Shown here: piece by piece, positions 1 through 5,868 of the stretch | Layout of the letters: each line of letters begins with the position of its first letter | How positions within the stretch are numbered: the first letter of the stretch is position 1 | NCBI GenBank assembly: GCA_020635715.1 | Contig: JACJZG010000012.1 | Span: 1-64,000 of the forward strand | Length of the DNA: 64,000 bases | Direction of reading: 5' to 3' | DNA from: Flavobacteriales bacterium | GTDB taxonomy: Bacteria; Bacteroidota; Bacteroidia; Flavobacteriales_F; PHOS-HE28 | Notes under the pieces: model-generated | Database searches by the model: none | What the model saw: the letters and a program-made list of their open reading frames with translations, nothing else | What the model was told of the DNA's origin: nothing | Translations under genes and position numbers: made by a program

Positions 1-11
1 AAGCGCGATCG

Positions 12-84
12 TGGGCCCAGCAGGATTTGAACCTGCGACCAAGGGATTATGAGTCCCCTGCTCTGACCGCTGAGCTATGGGCCC
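12..84 (-). tRNA. tRNA with CAU anticodon (tRNA-Ile2 or elongator tRNA-Met)
   Basis: The reverse strand folds into a complete 73-nt cloverleaf: a 7-bp acceptor stem GGGCCCA/TGGGCCC with discriminator A, D arm GCTC..GAGC, an anticodon stem with loop CTCATAA, and a T arm GCAGG TTCAAAT CCTGC. The anticodon is CAT and CCA is not encoded. The variable loop TGGTC and the T loop resemble E. coli tRNA-Ile2, whose C34 is modified to lysidine by TilS to read AUA, more than elongator tRNA-Met. It is not an initiator, because the first acceptor pair is G-C. Which amino acid it carries cannot be settled from sequence alone. Confidence 0.93.
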
Positions 85-127
85 GGGAGGTCCGCACCGG
101 CGGACGGGCGCGAAAATAGACCGCTGA

Positions 128-135
128 TAGCTTTG
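128..135 (+). promoter_or_regulatory. Bacteroidota -7 promoter box (HAD gene)
   Basis: TAGCTTTG is a perfect match to the Bacteroidota -7 element TAnnTTTG. It lies 6 nt before a GTG codon at 142 and overlaps the alternative TTG codon at 133. That favours GTG-142 as the start and predicts a leaderless or nearly leaderless transcript. No clear -33 TTG was found. Confidence 0.5.
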
Positions 136-141
136 CGCCCC

Positions 142-777
142 GTGCCACGCACCTACGATACCATCCTCCTCGACCTCGGCGGCGTGCTGATCGATGTTGA
201 TTACCATGCCACGGCCCGTGCCTTTCGTGCCTTGGGACACGCCGACTTCGACCGGCTCTACAGCAAGGCCCAGCAGGACCACCTCTTCGATGGTTTCGAG
301 ACCGGAGCCCTATCGCCAGAAGAGTTCCGCGACCGTATCCGGCAGGTGCTCGACCCCTCGCTCTCGGACGCCATGATCGATGCGAACTGGAACGCCATGC
401 TCGGCTCCATCCCTCCGGAGCGCATCGAGCTCGTGAGCCGCCTGAAGGAGCGTTACCAGGTCCTGCTCTTGAGCAACACCAACGCGATCCACGTACCGGC
501 CTTCGAGGCCATCATCGCACGGGAGAACGGCATCACCGACTTCAAGGCGCTCTTCCATGGCGCCTACTATAGCTGCGAGATCGGCCAACGGAAACCGGAA
601 GCTGCCGCCTACCACCACGTGCTGGAACGTCACAATGCCGACCCAAGGCGTACGCTCTTCATCGACGACAGTATCCAGCATGTGCATGGCGCGCGCGCGG
701 CTGGACTGAACGCTGAGCACCTGGAACTCGCGAACGAGGATGTGATCGGGCTGGTGGATCAGTTGGGGTTATTGTGA
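142..777 (+). CDS. HAD-superfamily hydrolase, subfamily IA (phosphatase-like)
   Basis: A haloacid-dehalogenase-fold hydrolase of about 211 residues. Motif I is LDLGGVL near the N-terminus, with the nucleophile Asp. Motif II is LLSNTN, with Ser/Thr and Asn. Motif III is the Lys in GQRKPE, and motif IV is the acidic pair in FIDDS. DLGGV in place of DxDGT, together with overall length, matches the YihX/epoxide-hydrolase-N-like branch of HAD-IA, whose members are often sugar-phosphate phosphatases. The substrate cannot be read from the sequence. The start could be TTG-133 or GTG-142. GTG is preferred because the TTG sits inside a perfect -7 promoter box. The gene stands alone, divergent from the tRNA. 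Confidence 0.88.
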   Translation: MPRTYDTILLDLGGVLIDVDYHATARAFRALGHADFDRLYSKAQQDHLFDGFETGALSPEEFRDRIRQVLDPSLSDAMIDANWNAMLGSIPPERIELVSRLKERYQVLLLSNTNAIHVPAFEAIIARENGITDFKALFHGAYYSCEIGQRKPEAAAYHHVLERHNADPRRTLFIDDSIQHVHGARAAGLNAEHLELANEDVIGLVDQLGLL

Positions 778-985
778 AAAACTCTTCTACAATAGAGGCC
801 ACCCCGGAAAGACACAAAAACCAATCCTCCATCCCTTTTGACTTGGTAACTCTCGCGCACTCCGTTGCAGGAAAAAGCGAGCACTCTTAGGTGACAGACC
901 TACAAGTGGCTCCCGAATCCACAATAACCCCACCGACTACAGTGTCGCCTAGAGAGAAGCAAGGTCGAGAATGTGCTAAGCTCCT
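778..985. other. Intergenic, A/T-richer, no gene seen
   Basis: About 200 bases between the HAD gene and the end of the DUF2752 operon. By eye the stretch is clearly richer in A and T than its surroundings. I see no convincing coding frame, strong hairpin or tRNA. It may hold the 3' UTRs of both flanking units. Confidence 0.5.
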
Positions 986-1204
986 TCATTCATCGGTCCC
1001 TTCGCTTTCCCTCCTCTCATCCCCCCTGTTCAAGGCTTCACAATCAACGCAGCGCTGACGACCATCTCGTCCGAGCCTCACGTTCTTAGGCAAAATCGCG
1101 GCCGACGATGGCATTCCCTTGACAAAGGAACATTCCGAGTTGTCATGAAAGACACGTGGTTGGCCAGAGGTATCATTTACGGTGTGTATGGCTATGCGTG
1201 GCAT
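986..1204 (-). CDS. Small Cys-containing hypothetical protein
   Basis: A 72-residue protein with a His/Asn-rich stretch followed by a single Cys (NSEC) and a C-terminal CVDC pair. The spacing is compatible with a small zinc-ribbon or redox motif. No family was recognised. It is probably the last gene of a three-gene minus-strand operon, and its start overlaps the 3' end of the DUF2752 gene by about 30 nt in another frame. The C-terminus is highly charged. The call rests on the Cys pattern and operon position, so it could be spurious. Confidence 0.5.
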   Translation of the reverse strand: MPRIAIHTVNDTSGQPRVFHDNSECSFVKGMPSSAAILPKNVRLGRDGRQRCVDCEALNRGDERRESEGTDE

Positions 1205-1592
1205 CGATGGGTTCGTGTTGTGTTAGCTCTGGGGACTCTTGGCAAAAACGATTCCGCTCGTGCTTGGCAGGCGGGTTCCTGACAATAAAGCTAACCACGA
1301 ATCCGATCACAAGGAGCTGGCCAACACATCTGATCCATCCTTTTCCTGCACTGACGATAGAAGCCGCAAGTACGAAAAGAGTTGGCACGAGCATCGGGTT
1401 GAATGCAATACTCTCTTCCAAATCACCTGAACAGAGACTGCGGGCCGCATGGGTCATCCCACAGAAGGGACAAAGAAGGCCGGTCATACTATGGAACATA
1501 CAACCCGGCAGGGTTTGGGCAAATGCCAACCAAGTCATCCCGAGCAGAACGACCAAGAGACTCTGGATGCCTCTCCTCGACCTATCCAGCAA
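1173..1592 (-). CDS. DUF2752 family membrane protein
   Basis: A 139-residue protein with the DUF2752 signature CPFCGMTHA, followed about 15 residues later by FNPM. The pattern CPxCGxT..xxxGdxxxAxxxNP is typical of the family. An N-terminal hydrophobic helix (residues 10-28) precedes the motif and two further hydrophobic stretches follow it, so it should be an inner-membrane protein. The biochemical role of the family is unknown. The gene overlaps both its neighbours (the 95-residue membrane protein upstream and the small Cys protein downstream), so the three are probably co-transcribed and translationally coupled. Base composition is less GC-rich than the rest of the window. Confidence 0.82.
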   Translation of the reverse strand: MLDRSRRGIQSLLVVLLGMTWLAFAQTLPGCMFHSMTGLLCPFCGMTHAARSLCSGDLEESIAFNPMLVPTLFVLAASIVSAGKGWIRCVGQLLVIGFVVSFIVRNPPAKHERNRFCQESPELTQHEPIDATHSHTHRK

Positions 1593-1869
1593 CCTTCTCT
1601 TCGTTCAGGTTTCCACTCTCGTCAATTGAGACACGTATCCGGACGGCCTTCTTCGCCTGGGTGGCTTTAACTATCCATACAATACCCCAAATACAAGTAA
1701 GAAGGGTTAGGATCGCATGTAGGGTGTGATTCACTTTGTCACCCTGCTTCGCAAGTACTGCGATAAGGCCACTCTCGTTCTTGTCCACTACCGTGTACCC
1801 CTCCAGGGTCTTCGTGGAGATGTAGTTGTTAAAGCGTCGTACTGCTTCGGTGCGGTCCATAGGATTCAT
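1582..1869 (-). CDS. Small membrane protein, first gene of the DUF2752 operon
   Basis: A 95-residue protein with a polar N-terminal part (AVRRFNNYI..LEGYTVVDK), one or two hydrophobic helices around residues 48-68 (LHAILTLLTCIWGIVWIV) and a short beta-like C-terminal tail (AVRIRVSIDESG). Small proteins of this layout are common in bacteria but I recognise no named family. Its 3' end overlaps the DUF2752 start by 11 nt. It is divergently oriented from the XRE regulator starting near 1980, which could regulate it. The start could be ATG-1869 or ATG-1860. Confidence 0.7.
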   Translation of the reverse strand: MNPMDRTEAVRRFNNYISTKTLEGYTVVDKNESGLIAVLAKQGDKVNHTLHAILTLLTCIWGIVWIVKATQAKKAVRIRVSIDESGNLNEEKVAG

Positions 1870-1966
1870 CAGTTGTGGGCCGGAAGGAAGAAATCCCGAC
1901 GGTAGACCACCAATGCGCCGCGTGGGTAAACTATCCGCCTGGTGGATACTTTATGCGTGTCGTAGA

Positions 1967-1974
1967 TACCTTCG
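1967..1974 (+). promoter_or_regulatory. Candidate -7 box of the XRE regulator
   Basis: TACCTTCG (TAnnTTTG with one change) lies 5 nt before ATG-1980. This spacing, shared with many genes in this window, would put the transcription start at or next to the start codon. Confidence 0.4.
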
Positions 1975-1979
1975 CCCAA

Positions 1980-2384
1980 ATGACAGCCCCAACCCCGATG
2001 CTCGGCTCGAAACTTTACCATCTGCGGCGGAACAAGGACTTCTCGCAGGAATACATGGCTGAGAAGTTGGGCGTTACCCAGAGCACTTACAGCCGCTGGG
2101 AGGCAGGAGAGGTCCTACCCAAGCTGGACGTGCTGAAGCGCATGGCGGAGGTCCTGGAGATCTCAGAACAACAGCTGCTCTCTCCCGAGGCATTCTTCCT
2201 GACCCAGCACGACAACACGGGATCCGGATACATAGTCAACAATCACGTGCCCGGCGAGGTGGTCCAAAAGTTCATGGACCAAATGGAGGAGCGCTTTAAG
2301 CAGTACGATGAGCGATTCAAAGGCCTTGAGACATTGTGCAACCGCCTTACCGACATCATCGAAAAGCACCTACAGAGCCGGTGA
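1980..2384 (+). CDS. XRE-family helix-turn-helix regulator
   Basis: A transcriptional regulator of about 134 residues. The HTH_3/XRE domain covers roughly residues 8-62, with the recognition region EKLGVTQSTYSRWEAGEVLP. The rest contains a Gly/Asn linker and a C-terminal amphipathic coiled coil with a near repeat (ERFKQYDERFKGLE), probably for dimerisation. The frame is open from 1875 and ATGs exist at 1953, 1980 and 1998. I chose 1980 because a -7-like box ends 5 nt before it and it leaves a typical short N-terminus. It is divergent from the DUF2752 operon and may control it, which is inference from position only. Confidence 0.85.
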   Translation: MTAPTPMLGSKLYHLRRNKDFSQEYMAEKLGVTQSTYSRWEAGEVLPKLDVLKRMAEVLEISEQQLLSPEAFFLTQHDNTGSGYIVNNHVPGEVVQKFMDQMEERFKQYDERFKGLETLCNRLTDIIEKHLQSR

Positions 2385-2413
2385 ACCAGCTCCGTTCGCC
2401 TGCTACTCTGAGC

Positions 2414-2743
2414 CTACTTCCGCTTCTTCCTCGACTTCGGTGCCGGCACCACGGATCCGATGCGCAGCAACAGTTCCGGCAGCTTGTGATCGCCGGTGAT
2501 GATGTCTTCCGGCACGAGGTAGTAGTCCTTGGACCCCGGATAGGCCTGTGCCCGCTCGCATCGCTCATCCAGTGCCGCGCTTTCCGGCAGGATCTTCACG
2601 AGCAGCTGATCGTCGCAGATGAAGGCCACCGGCTTGCCATCGGCATAGAGCGCGAACTCGCCGAACATCGGCTTCACGCTGAAGCGCTCCGGATGTCCGA
2701 GCTGTTCCAGGATGAAGGCCGCCGTCTCCTTGCGGGTGCTCAT
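2414..2743 (-). CDS. TfoX/Sxy N-terminal domain protein
   Basis: A 109-residue protein made almost entirely of a TfoX_N domain: LGHPERFSVKPMFGEFALYA, the conserved KPMFGE turn, then ICDDQLLVKI and a YYLVPEDI segment, with a Lys/Arg-rich C-terminus (KSRKKRK). In gammaproteobacteria, full-length TfoX/Sxy promotes competence gene expression. Stand-alone TfoX_N proteins are widespread and of unknown function. ATG-2743 is preferred over the upstream TTG. The start lies 2 nt after the YoeB stop codon, so the gene probably belongs to the toxin-antitoxin transcript. Confidence 0.85.
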   Translation of the reverse strand: MSTRKETAAFILEQLGHPERFSVKPMFGEFALYADGKPVAFICDDQLLVKILPESAALDERCERAQAYPGSKDYYLVPEDIITGDHKLPELLLRIGSVVPAPKSRKKRK

Positions 2744-2745
2744 GA

Positions 2746-3015
2746 TCAATCGTAATGGTAACGACAGGAAAGGATGGTGACGCGCCGATCATCCTTCCCG
2801 CCGCTCACCGCGTAGACCAGTCGGTGCTCCGCATCGATCCGGCGCGACCAAAAGCCAGCGAGCTGGTGCCGAAGCGCCTCGGGCTTTCCGAGGCCCTTGA
2901 ACGGATCACGTCGAATGTCAGTGATCAGCTCACGGATCCGATCGGCCTTCCCCTTGTCGGCATCGAGCCAATAACAGAAGTCGGCCCATCCATTCGGCGT
3001 GAACTCAACGCGCAT
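2746..3015 (-). CDS. yoeB: YoeB-family mRNA interferase toxin
   Basis: An 89-residue protein matching Txe/YoeB toxins along its whole length: W..WADFCYWLDAD near the N-terminus, DPFKGLGKPEALRH in the middle, then GFWSRRIDAEHRLVY and the C-terminal CRYHYD. The Glu in GKPE, the Arg pair in WSRRI and the C-terminal His-Tyr are the family's catalytic residues, and all are present. YoeB cleaves mRNA at the ribosomal A site and is held inactive by YefM. The gene starts 6 nt after the antitoxin stop, in the standard antitoxin-first order. The module looks intact. Confidence 0.95.
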   Translation of the reverse strand: MRVEFTPNGWADFCYWLDADKGKADRIRELITDIRRDPFKGLGKPEALRHQLAGFWSRRIDAEHRLVYAVSGGKDDRRVTILSCRYHYD

Positions 3016-3021
3016 GAACGA

Positions 3022-3288
3022 TCACGAACGGGACTTGAATTCCTTGGGCTCTTTCACCTCACCACGCCGTAGCTGCGCGATGGACTCCTCCAAATGCTCC
3101 CTGTTCTTCCGGGAGGAGAGCAGGTACTGTGTCTCCATCAACGCATTGTACTCCTTGAGCGGAAGGATGACCACGGAGTCGTTCTCATCGGCACTGCGCG
3201 ATACCACGATCACCTCGAACGACTTGGTGACCCTATCGAGGTAAGTCTTCAGCTTCTCGCGGAGTGTGGTTACCGGGATGGCGATCAT
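3022..3288 (-). CDS. yefM: YefM/Phd-family antitoxin
   Basis: An 88-residue antitoxin. The N-terminal Phd/YefM DNA-binding part (IPVTTLREKLKTYLDRV, then VIVVSR) is followed by ILPLKEYNALMET, the usual family motif. The charged C-terminus (SRKNREHLEESIAQLRRGE) would wrap YoeB. ATG-3288 is chosen over a TTG at 3309, because the TTG lies inside the promoter box. YefM proteins repress their own operon together with YoeB by conditional cooperativity. A perfect palindrome at 3300-3315, just upstream, is a good operator candidate. Confidence 0.93.
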   Translation of the reverse strand: MIAIPVTTLREKLKTYLDRVTKSFEVIVVSRSADENDSVVILPLKEYNALMETQYLLSSRKNREHLEESIAQLRRGEVKEPKEFKSRS

Positions 3289-3299
3289 GGAACGATGTT

Positions 3300-3315
3300 G
3301 TACGTGCAAACGTAC
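3300..3315 (-). promoter_or_regulatory. yefM operator palindrome overlapping the -7 box
   Basis: GTACGT-GCAA-ACGTAC is a perfect 6-bp inverted repeat with a 4-nt spacer. On the minus strand it contains TACGTTTG (3314 to 3307), a perfect Bacteroidota -7 element. The transcription start would fall near 3300, about 12 nt before the yefM ATG. YefM/YoeB binding here would directly block promoter use. Confidence 0.6.
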
Positions 3316-3330
3316 GAAATAACGTCAGGA

Positions 3331-3732
3331 TCAGCGGATCTCCTGGCAAAGCTCCACCAGCACCCCGCCCGCGCTCTTCGGGTGTACGAAGCATACGAGC
3401 TTGTTGTCCGCCCCGCGCTTGGGCTCCTCGTTCAGCAAGGTGAAGCCCTCCGCCTTCAGTCGAGCCATCTCCGCACGGATGTCGGCCACCTCGTAGGCGA
3501 TGTGGTGGATGCCCTCACCGCGCTTCTCGATGGCCTTGGCGATGGGTCCGTCCGGCCGGGTGCTCTCCAGCAGTTCGATCTTGTTCGGCCCCACCTGGAA
3601 GAAGGAGGTGATGACGCCTTCGCTCTCCACGCCCTCACGCTTGTAACTCGGCACGCCCAGCAGCTTGTGGTACAGCTCCTCGGCCGCGGCCAGGTCCTTC
3701 ACGGCGATGCCGATGTGCTCGATACGGATCAT
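3331..3732 (-). CDS. mce: Methylmalonyl-CoA epimerase
   Basis: A 133-residue VOC-fold enzyme that interconverts (2R)- and (2S)-methylmalonyl-CoA, linking propionyl-CoA and succinyl-CoA metabolism. The metal ligands sit in the expected places: His in IEHIGIAV, Gln in FFQVG, His in IHHIAYEV and Glu in VLVELCQ near the C-terminus. Length is normal for the family. A -7-like box (GAACTTCG, 3737-3744) ends 4 nt before the ATG. The methylmalonyl-CoA mutase genes are not in this window. The closest alternative would be another VOC lyase, but the conserved segments fit the epimerase well. Confidence 0.95.
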   Translation of the reverse strand: MIRIEHIGIAVKDLAAAEELYHKLLGVPSYKREGVESEGVITSFFQVGPNKIELLESTRPDGPIAKAIEKRGEGIHHIAYEVADIRAEMARLKAEGFTLLNEEPKRGADNKLVCFVHPKSAGGVLVELCQEIR

Positions 3733-3736
3733 GCGG

Positions 3737-3744
3737 CGAAGTTC
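3737..3744 (-). promoter_or_regulatory. Candidate -7 box of mce
   Basis: On the minus strand, GAACTTCG is followed by CCGC and the ATG, a 4-nt gap. It is two changes from TAnnTTTG, but its position repeats the pattern of nearby genes. Confidence 0.3.
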
Positions 3745-3777
3745 CGAAAAGAAGAAAGCCTCCCGAACAGGAGGCTT
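3745..3777 (-). terminator. Rho-independent terminator after the secreted-protein gene
   Basis: An 8-bp perfect stem (AAGCCTCC 3756-3763 with GGAGGCTT 3770-3777) and a 6-nt loop. On the minus strand it is followed by TCTTCTTTTC. It lies just downstream of the stop codon at 3800 and insulates mce from the gene before it. Confidence 0.8.
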
Positions 3778-3799
3778 CCAATGATCCTGGCTGGAAGGA

Positions 3800-4585
3800 T
3801 CAGCGCTTGATGAAGGTCTCCCCCATCTTGTTGTCGTAGTTGAGGTAGTAGAGGTCCTTCTTCAGGGAGGCCACCTCCACGCGATCGGCATAGCCGCGCT
3901 TCACGATGTTGCCGTACTGGTCGTAGATCTCGAACAGGGTGTTCCCGCTGAAGATGATCTCCTCCTTCGGCTTGGGCGGGCCCCAGGTGATCGGCGCGGT
4001 GCTGGAGGCATAGCTCACGGTCTCGCTGTAGCGGGCACGCTTGCTCAGGTCCACCTGCTTCACCCGGAAGGTGTTCTCGCCGCTATGCGGGGTCACCTTG
4101 AACTCGTAGGTATGCTCGCCGGGCTTGCCCACGCCCATCACCTCACCCGCCTTCACCCACTTGTTCCAGCGCTTCTGTTCCACGATGAACGGAAGCTCGC
4201 CTGTTTCGTTGGTGGTGGTCCAGGTATAGGTGCCATCGCTGCCGATGGACTGCTTCACGATATCGAAGGTGCTCTTCGGCTTCAGCACTTCCGGGTTCAG
4301 GACCAGGGGGGTGCAGCCATCCTTGTGCTTGACCTTCACCACCACCTTGTCGCCCAGCTTCAGGCCGAAGTTGTTCATGTCCACCTCGAAGGCGCTGCTG
4401 TTGATCTCATCGGTGGCGATCTGGTCGTTCACCGTGACCTCGAACACGCAGAAACCCACCCCGGCTTCGGAGAAGGGGTTCTGGATGAACAGGTTCTTGC
4501 CCTGGTAATTACCCTCGAGCACGATCACACCAGCACTAACTGGCAGGCTCAGGGCAGCGGCGAATAGGAGGTACAGGGATCGCAT
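3800..4585 (-). CDS. Secreted protein with T9SS type A-like sorting domain
   Basis: A 261-residue exported protein. The N-terminal signal peptide is MRSLYLLFAAALSLPVSAG. No enzyme motif was recognised. The body looks like beta-sandwich segments (GVGFCVFEVTVND, KLGDKVVVKVKH). The last 50 residues (LFEIYDQYGNIVKRG ... VASLKKDLYYLNY ... GETFIKR) fit the pattern of type A T9SS C-terminal sorting domains: hydrophobic strand, G, strand, short L-x-Y strand, then a terminal Lys/Arg. It is therefore probably carried through the outer membrane and surface-anchored. Start ATG-4585 directly precedes the signal peptide; the frame extends further upstream but without signal-like sequence. A TATCCTTG box lies near 4607-4614. 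Confidence 0.75.
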   Translation of the reverse strand: MRSLYLLFAAALSLPVSAGVIVLEGNYQGKNLFIQNPFSEAGVGFCVFEVTVNDQIATDEINSSAFEVDMNNFGLKLGDKVVVKVKHKDGCTPLVLNPEVLKPKSTFDIVKQSIGSDGTYTWTTTNETGELPFIVEQKRWNKWVKAGEVMGVGKPGEHTYEFKVTPHSGENTFRVKQVDLSKRARYSETVSYASSTAPITWGPPKPKEEIIFSGNTLFEIYDQYGNIVKRGYADRVEVASLKKDLYYLNYDNKMGETFIKR

Positions 4586-4700
4586 GGGGGTAGTTCCGGT
4601 CAAGCTGCAAGGATAACCGATCCGGGCCGGTATTCCTAAGGCTTTTCGACGCCGTGTGTACGGCGGATCGACCAAGAGGTTGCACCCCGGCCGTTCGATC

Positions 4701-5303
4701 TCAATCGTGGTGCTTGAGCACCCCCGCCCGCACGGCCACCTCCAGATGGTTCTCTTCCGGTGGGATGGGGCAGGAATAGTGCCCCCCGTACGCGCAATAG
4801 GGGTTGTAGGCCCGGTTGAAGTCCAACTCCACGGTCTCCCCCAGCGGCCCCTCCAGATCCAGGTAACGGCCACCACCATACGTGCTTTCGCCGTTCGTCA
4901 GGTCGGTGAAGGGAACAAAGAGGTAGTTCCGGTAGCCGTCCAAGCGGCTCAGGTCGATGTTGCGGTAGACGGTGAGTTGTTCCTCCGCGCCATCCAGGGT
5001 GAAATGGAGGGTGCCCACCCGCTGGTACTTCGGCTCGCGCTCGGTGCTGGTCTTCATGCCGAAGACCTCGCCCGCTCCGGGCTCGTAACGTGCGGTCACG
5101 CAATAGGCCTTGTCCGCCGCGAACCGTGGCAGGTTGGTGAAGTGCACGCGCTCCTCCTTCGGCAGGGGGGAATGCAGCGTGTCCCGGTAGGCCGAGTCGA
5201 TCTCCGCCCAATAGTGTTCAAGGCGCTCCAGCCACTTCGCATCGGGTTGGGCGGCCACGAAGCCATGAAGGCCGAGGAAGGCGAACAGGATCACGGTCCT
5301 CAT
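4701..5303 (-). CDS. DUF1684 domain-containing exported protein
   Basis: A 200-residue protein with signal peptide MRTVILFAFLGLHGFVAAQ. The DUF1684 hallmarks are in the C-terminal half: YLFVPFTDLTNGESTYGGGR, then LDFNRAYNPYCAY and CPIPPEENHL. The function of this family is unknown; members are often found as exported or lipid-anchored proteins in Bacteroidota. Its ATG overlaps the stop of the upstream lipoprotein gene (ATGA), so the two are translationally coupled. Confidence 0.9.
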   Translation of the reverse strand: MRTVILFAFLGLHGFVAAQPDAKWLERLEHYWAEIDSAYRDTLHSPLPKEERVHFTNLPRFAADKAYCVTARYEPGAGEVFGMKTSTEREPKYQRVGTLHFTLDGAEEQLTVYRNIDLSRLDGYRNYLFVPFTDLTNGESTYGGGRYLDLEGPLGETVELDFNRAYNPYCAYGGHYSCPIPPEENHLEVAVRAGVLKHHD

Positions 5304-5830
5304 ACCGCCTCGCGCGCCTTGATGGAACCGACCATTCGCGCCACGTCAGCCTCGTTGAAGCGCCGTTCCTCCGCATCGGTGATCACGAACTCACGATCAC
5401 CCACCTGCACCGTACGGTAGAAATGGATGTAGGTGCCCGCATCGTCGGGGAATTCCGAGCGGTACACCAGCTTCTCCGGACCTTCCTCCAGCACCGTGTG
5501 TTTGCGCAACATGTCGCGGTCGAGGTCGGCTTTCAAGCGCGCCAGGTCGGCGGGTTCCTCGGTGATGAGCATGCCGAAGTGATCCCCGGCGTTCACCTCC
5601 AGGTGGCCGAACTCCTCGTTCCACTTCACCGTGGGTGAATCGACGCCGAGCGTGGCCAGGTCGCCCAGTTCGATCATCAGTGGCGTGTCGAAGGGGGCGA
5701 GATCCAGTATGGCGGGTGCCACGGTGTTCGCGACGGTCGTGGAGTCCACTGCTTCCTGATCGGCCCCATCGTGCTGTCCGCCACAGGAGGCCATGATCAC
5801 TGCAAGGCCGAATGGAAGGAACGCTTTCAT
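5300..5830 (-). CDS. Putative lipoprotein, operon partner of the DUF1684 gene
   Basis: A 176-residue predicted lipoprotein: a hydrophobic signal ending in a lipobox-like IMASC, with Cys at residue 16, then a Gly/Asp-rich linker. No known family was recognised in the mature part, which contains strand-like stretches (LMIELGDLATLG, TYIHFYRTVQVGDREFVI). The frame is open to 5872, but ATG-5830 is right for the signal. A minus-strand box TACCTTCG (5835-5842) ends 4 nt before it. The last gene base pairs form the ATGA overlap with the DUF1684 gene. Confidence 0.75.
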   Translation of the reverse strand: MKAFLPFGLAVIMASCGGQHDGADQEAVDSTTVANTVAPAILDLAPFDTPLMIELGDLATLGVDSPTVKWNEEFGHLEVNAGDHFGMLITEEPADLARLKADLDRDMLRKHTVLEEGPEKLVYRSEFPDDAGTYIHFYRTVQVGDREFVITDAEERRFNEADVARMVGSIKAREAV

Positions 5831-5834
5831 GCGG

Positions 5835-5842
5835 CGAAGGTA
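5835..5842 (-). promoter_or_regulatory. Candidate -7 box, lipoprotein-DUF1684 operon
   Basis: On the minus strand, TACCTTCG is followed by CCGC and then the ATG at 5830. It has one change from TAnnTTTG and the 4-nt spacing predicts a leaderless mRNA. Confidence 0.45.
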
Positions 5843-5868
5843 GCCTCCTCGTCCCGTGAACGGGTCGG

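Noticed and set aside
12..84. Initiator tRNA-fMet
   Set aside because: The first acceptor pair is a normal G-C; an initiator would usually have a mismatch here.
1907..1945. CCACCA..TGGTGG inverted repeat as an XRE operator
   Set aside because: The arms are only 6 bp and 27 nt apart, which is easily chance in GC-rich DNA.
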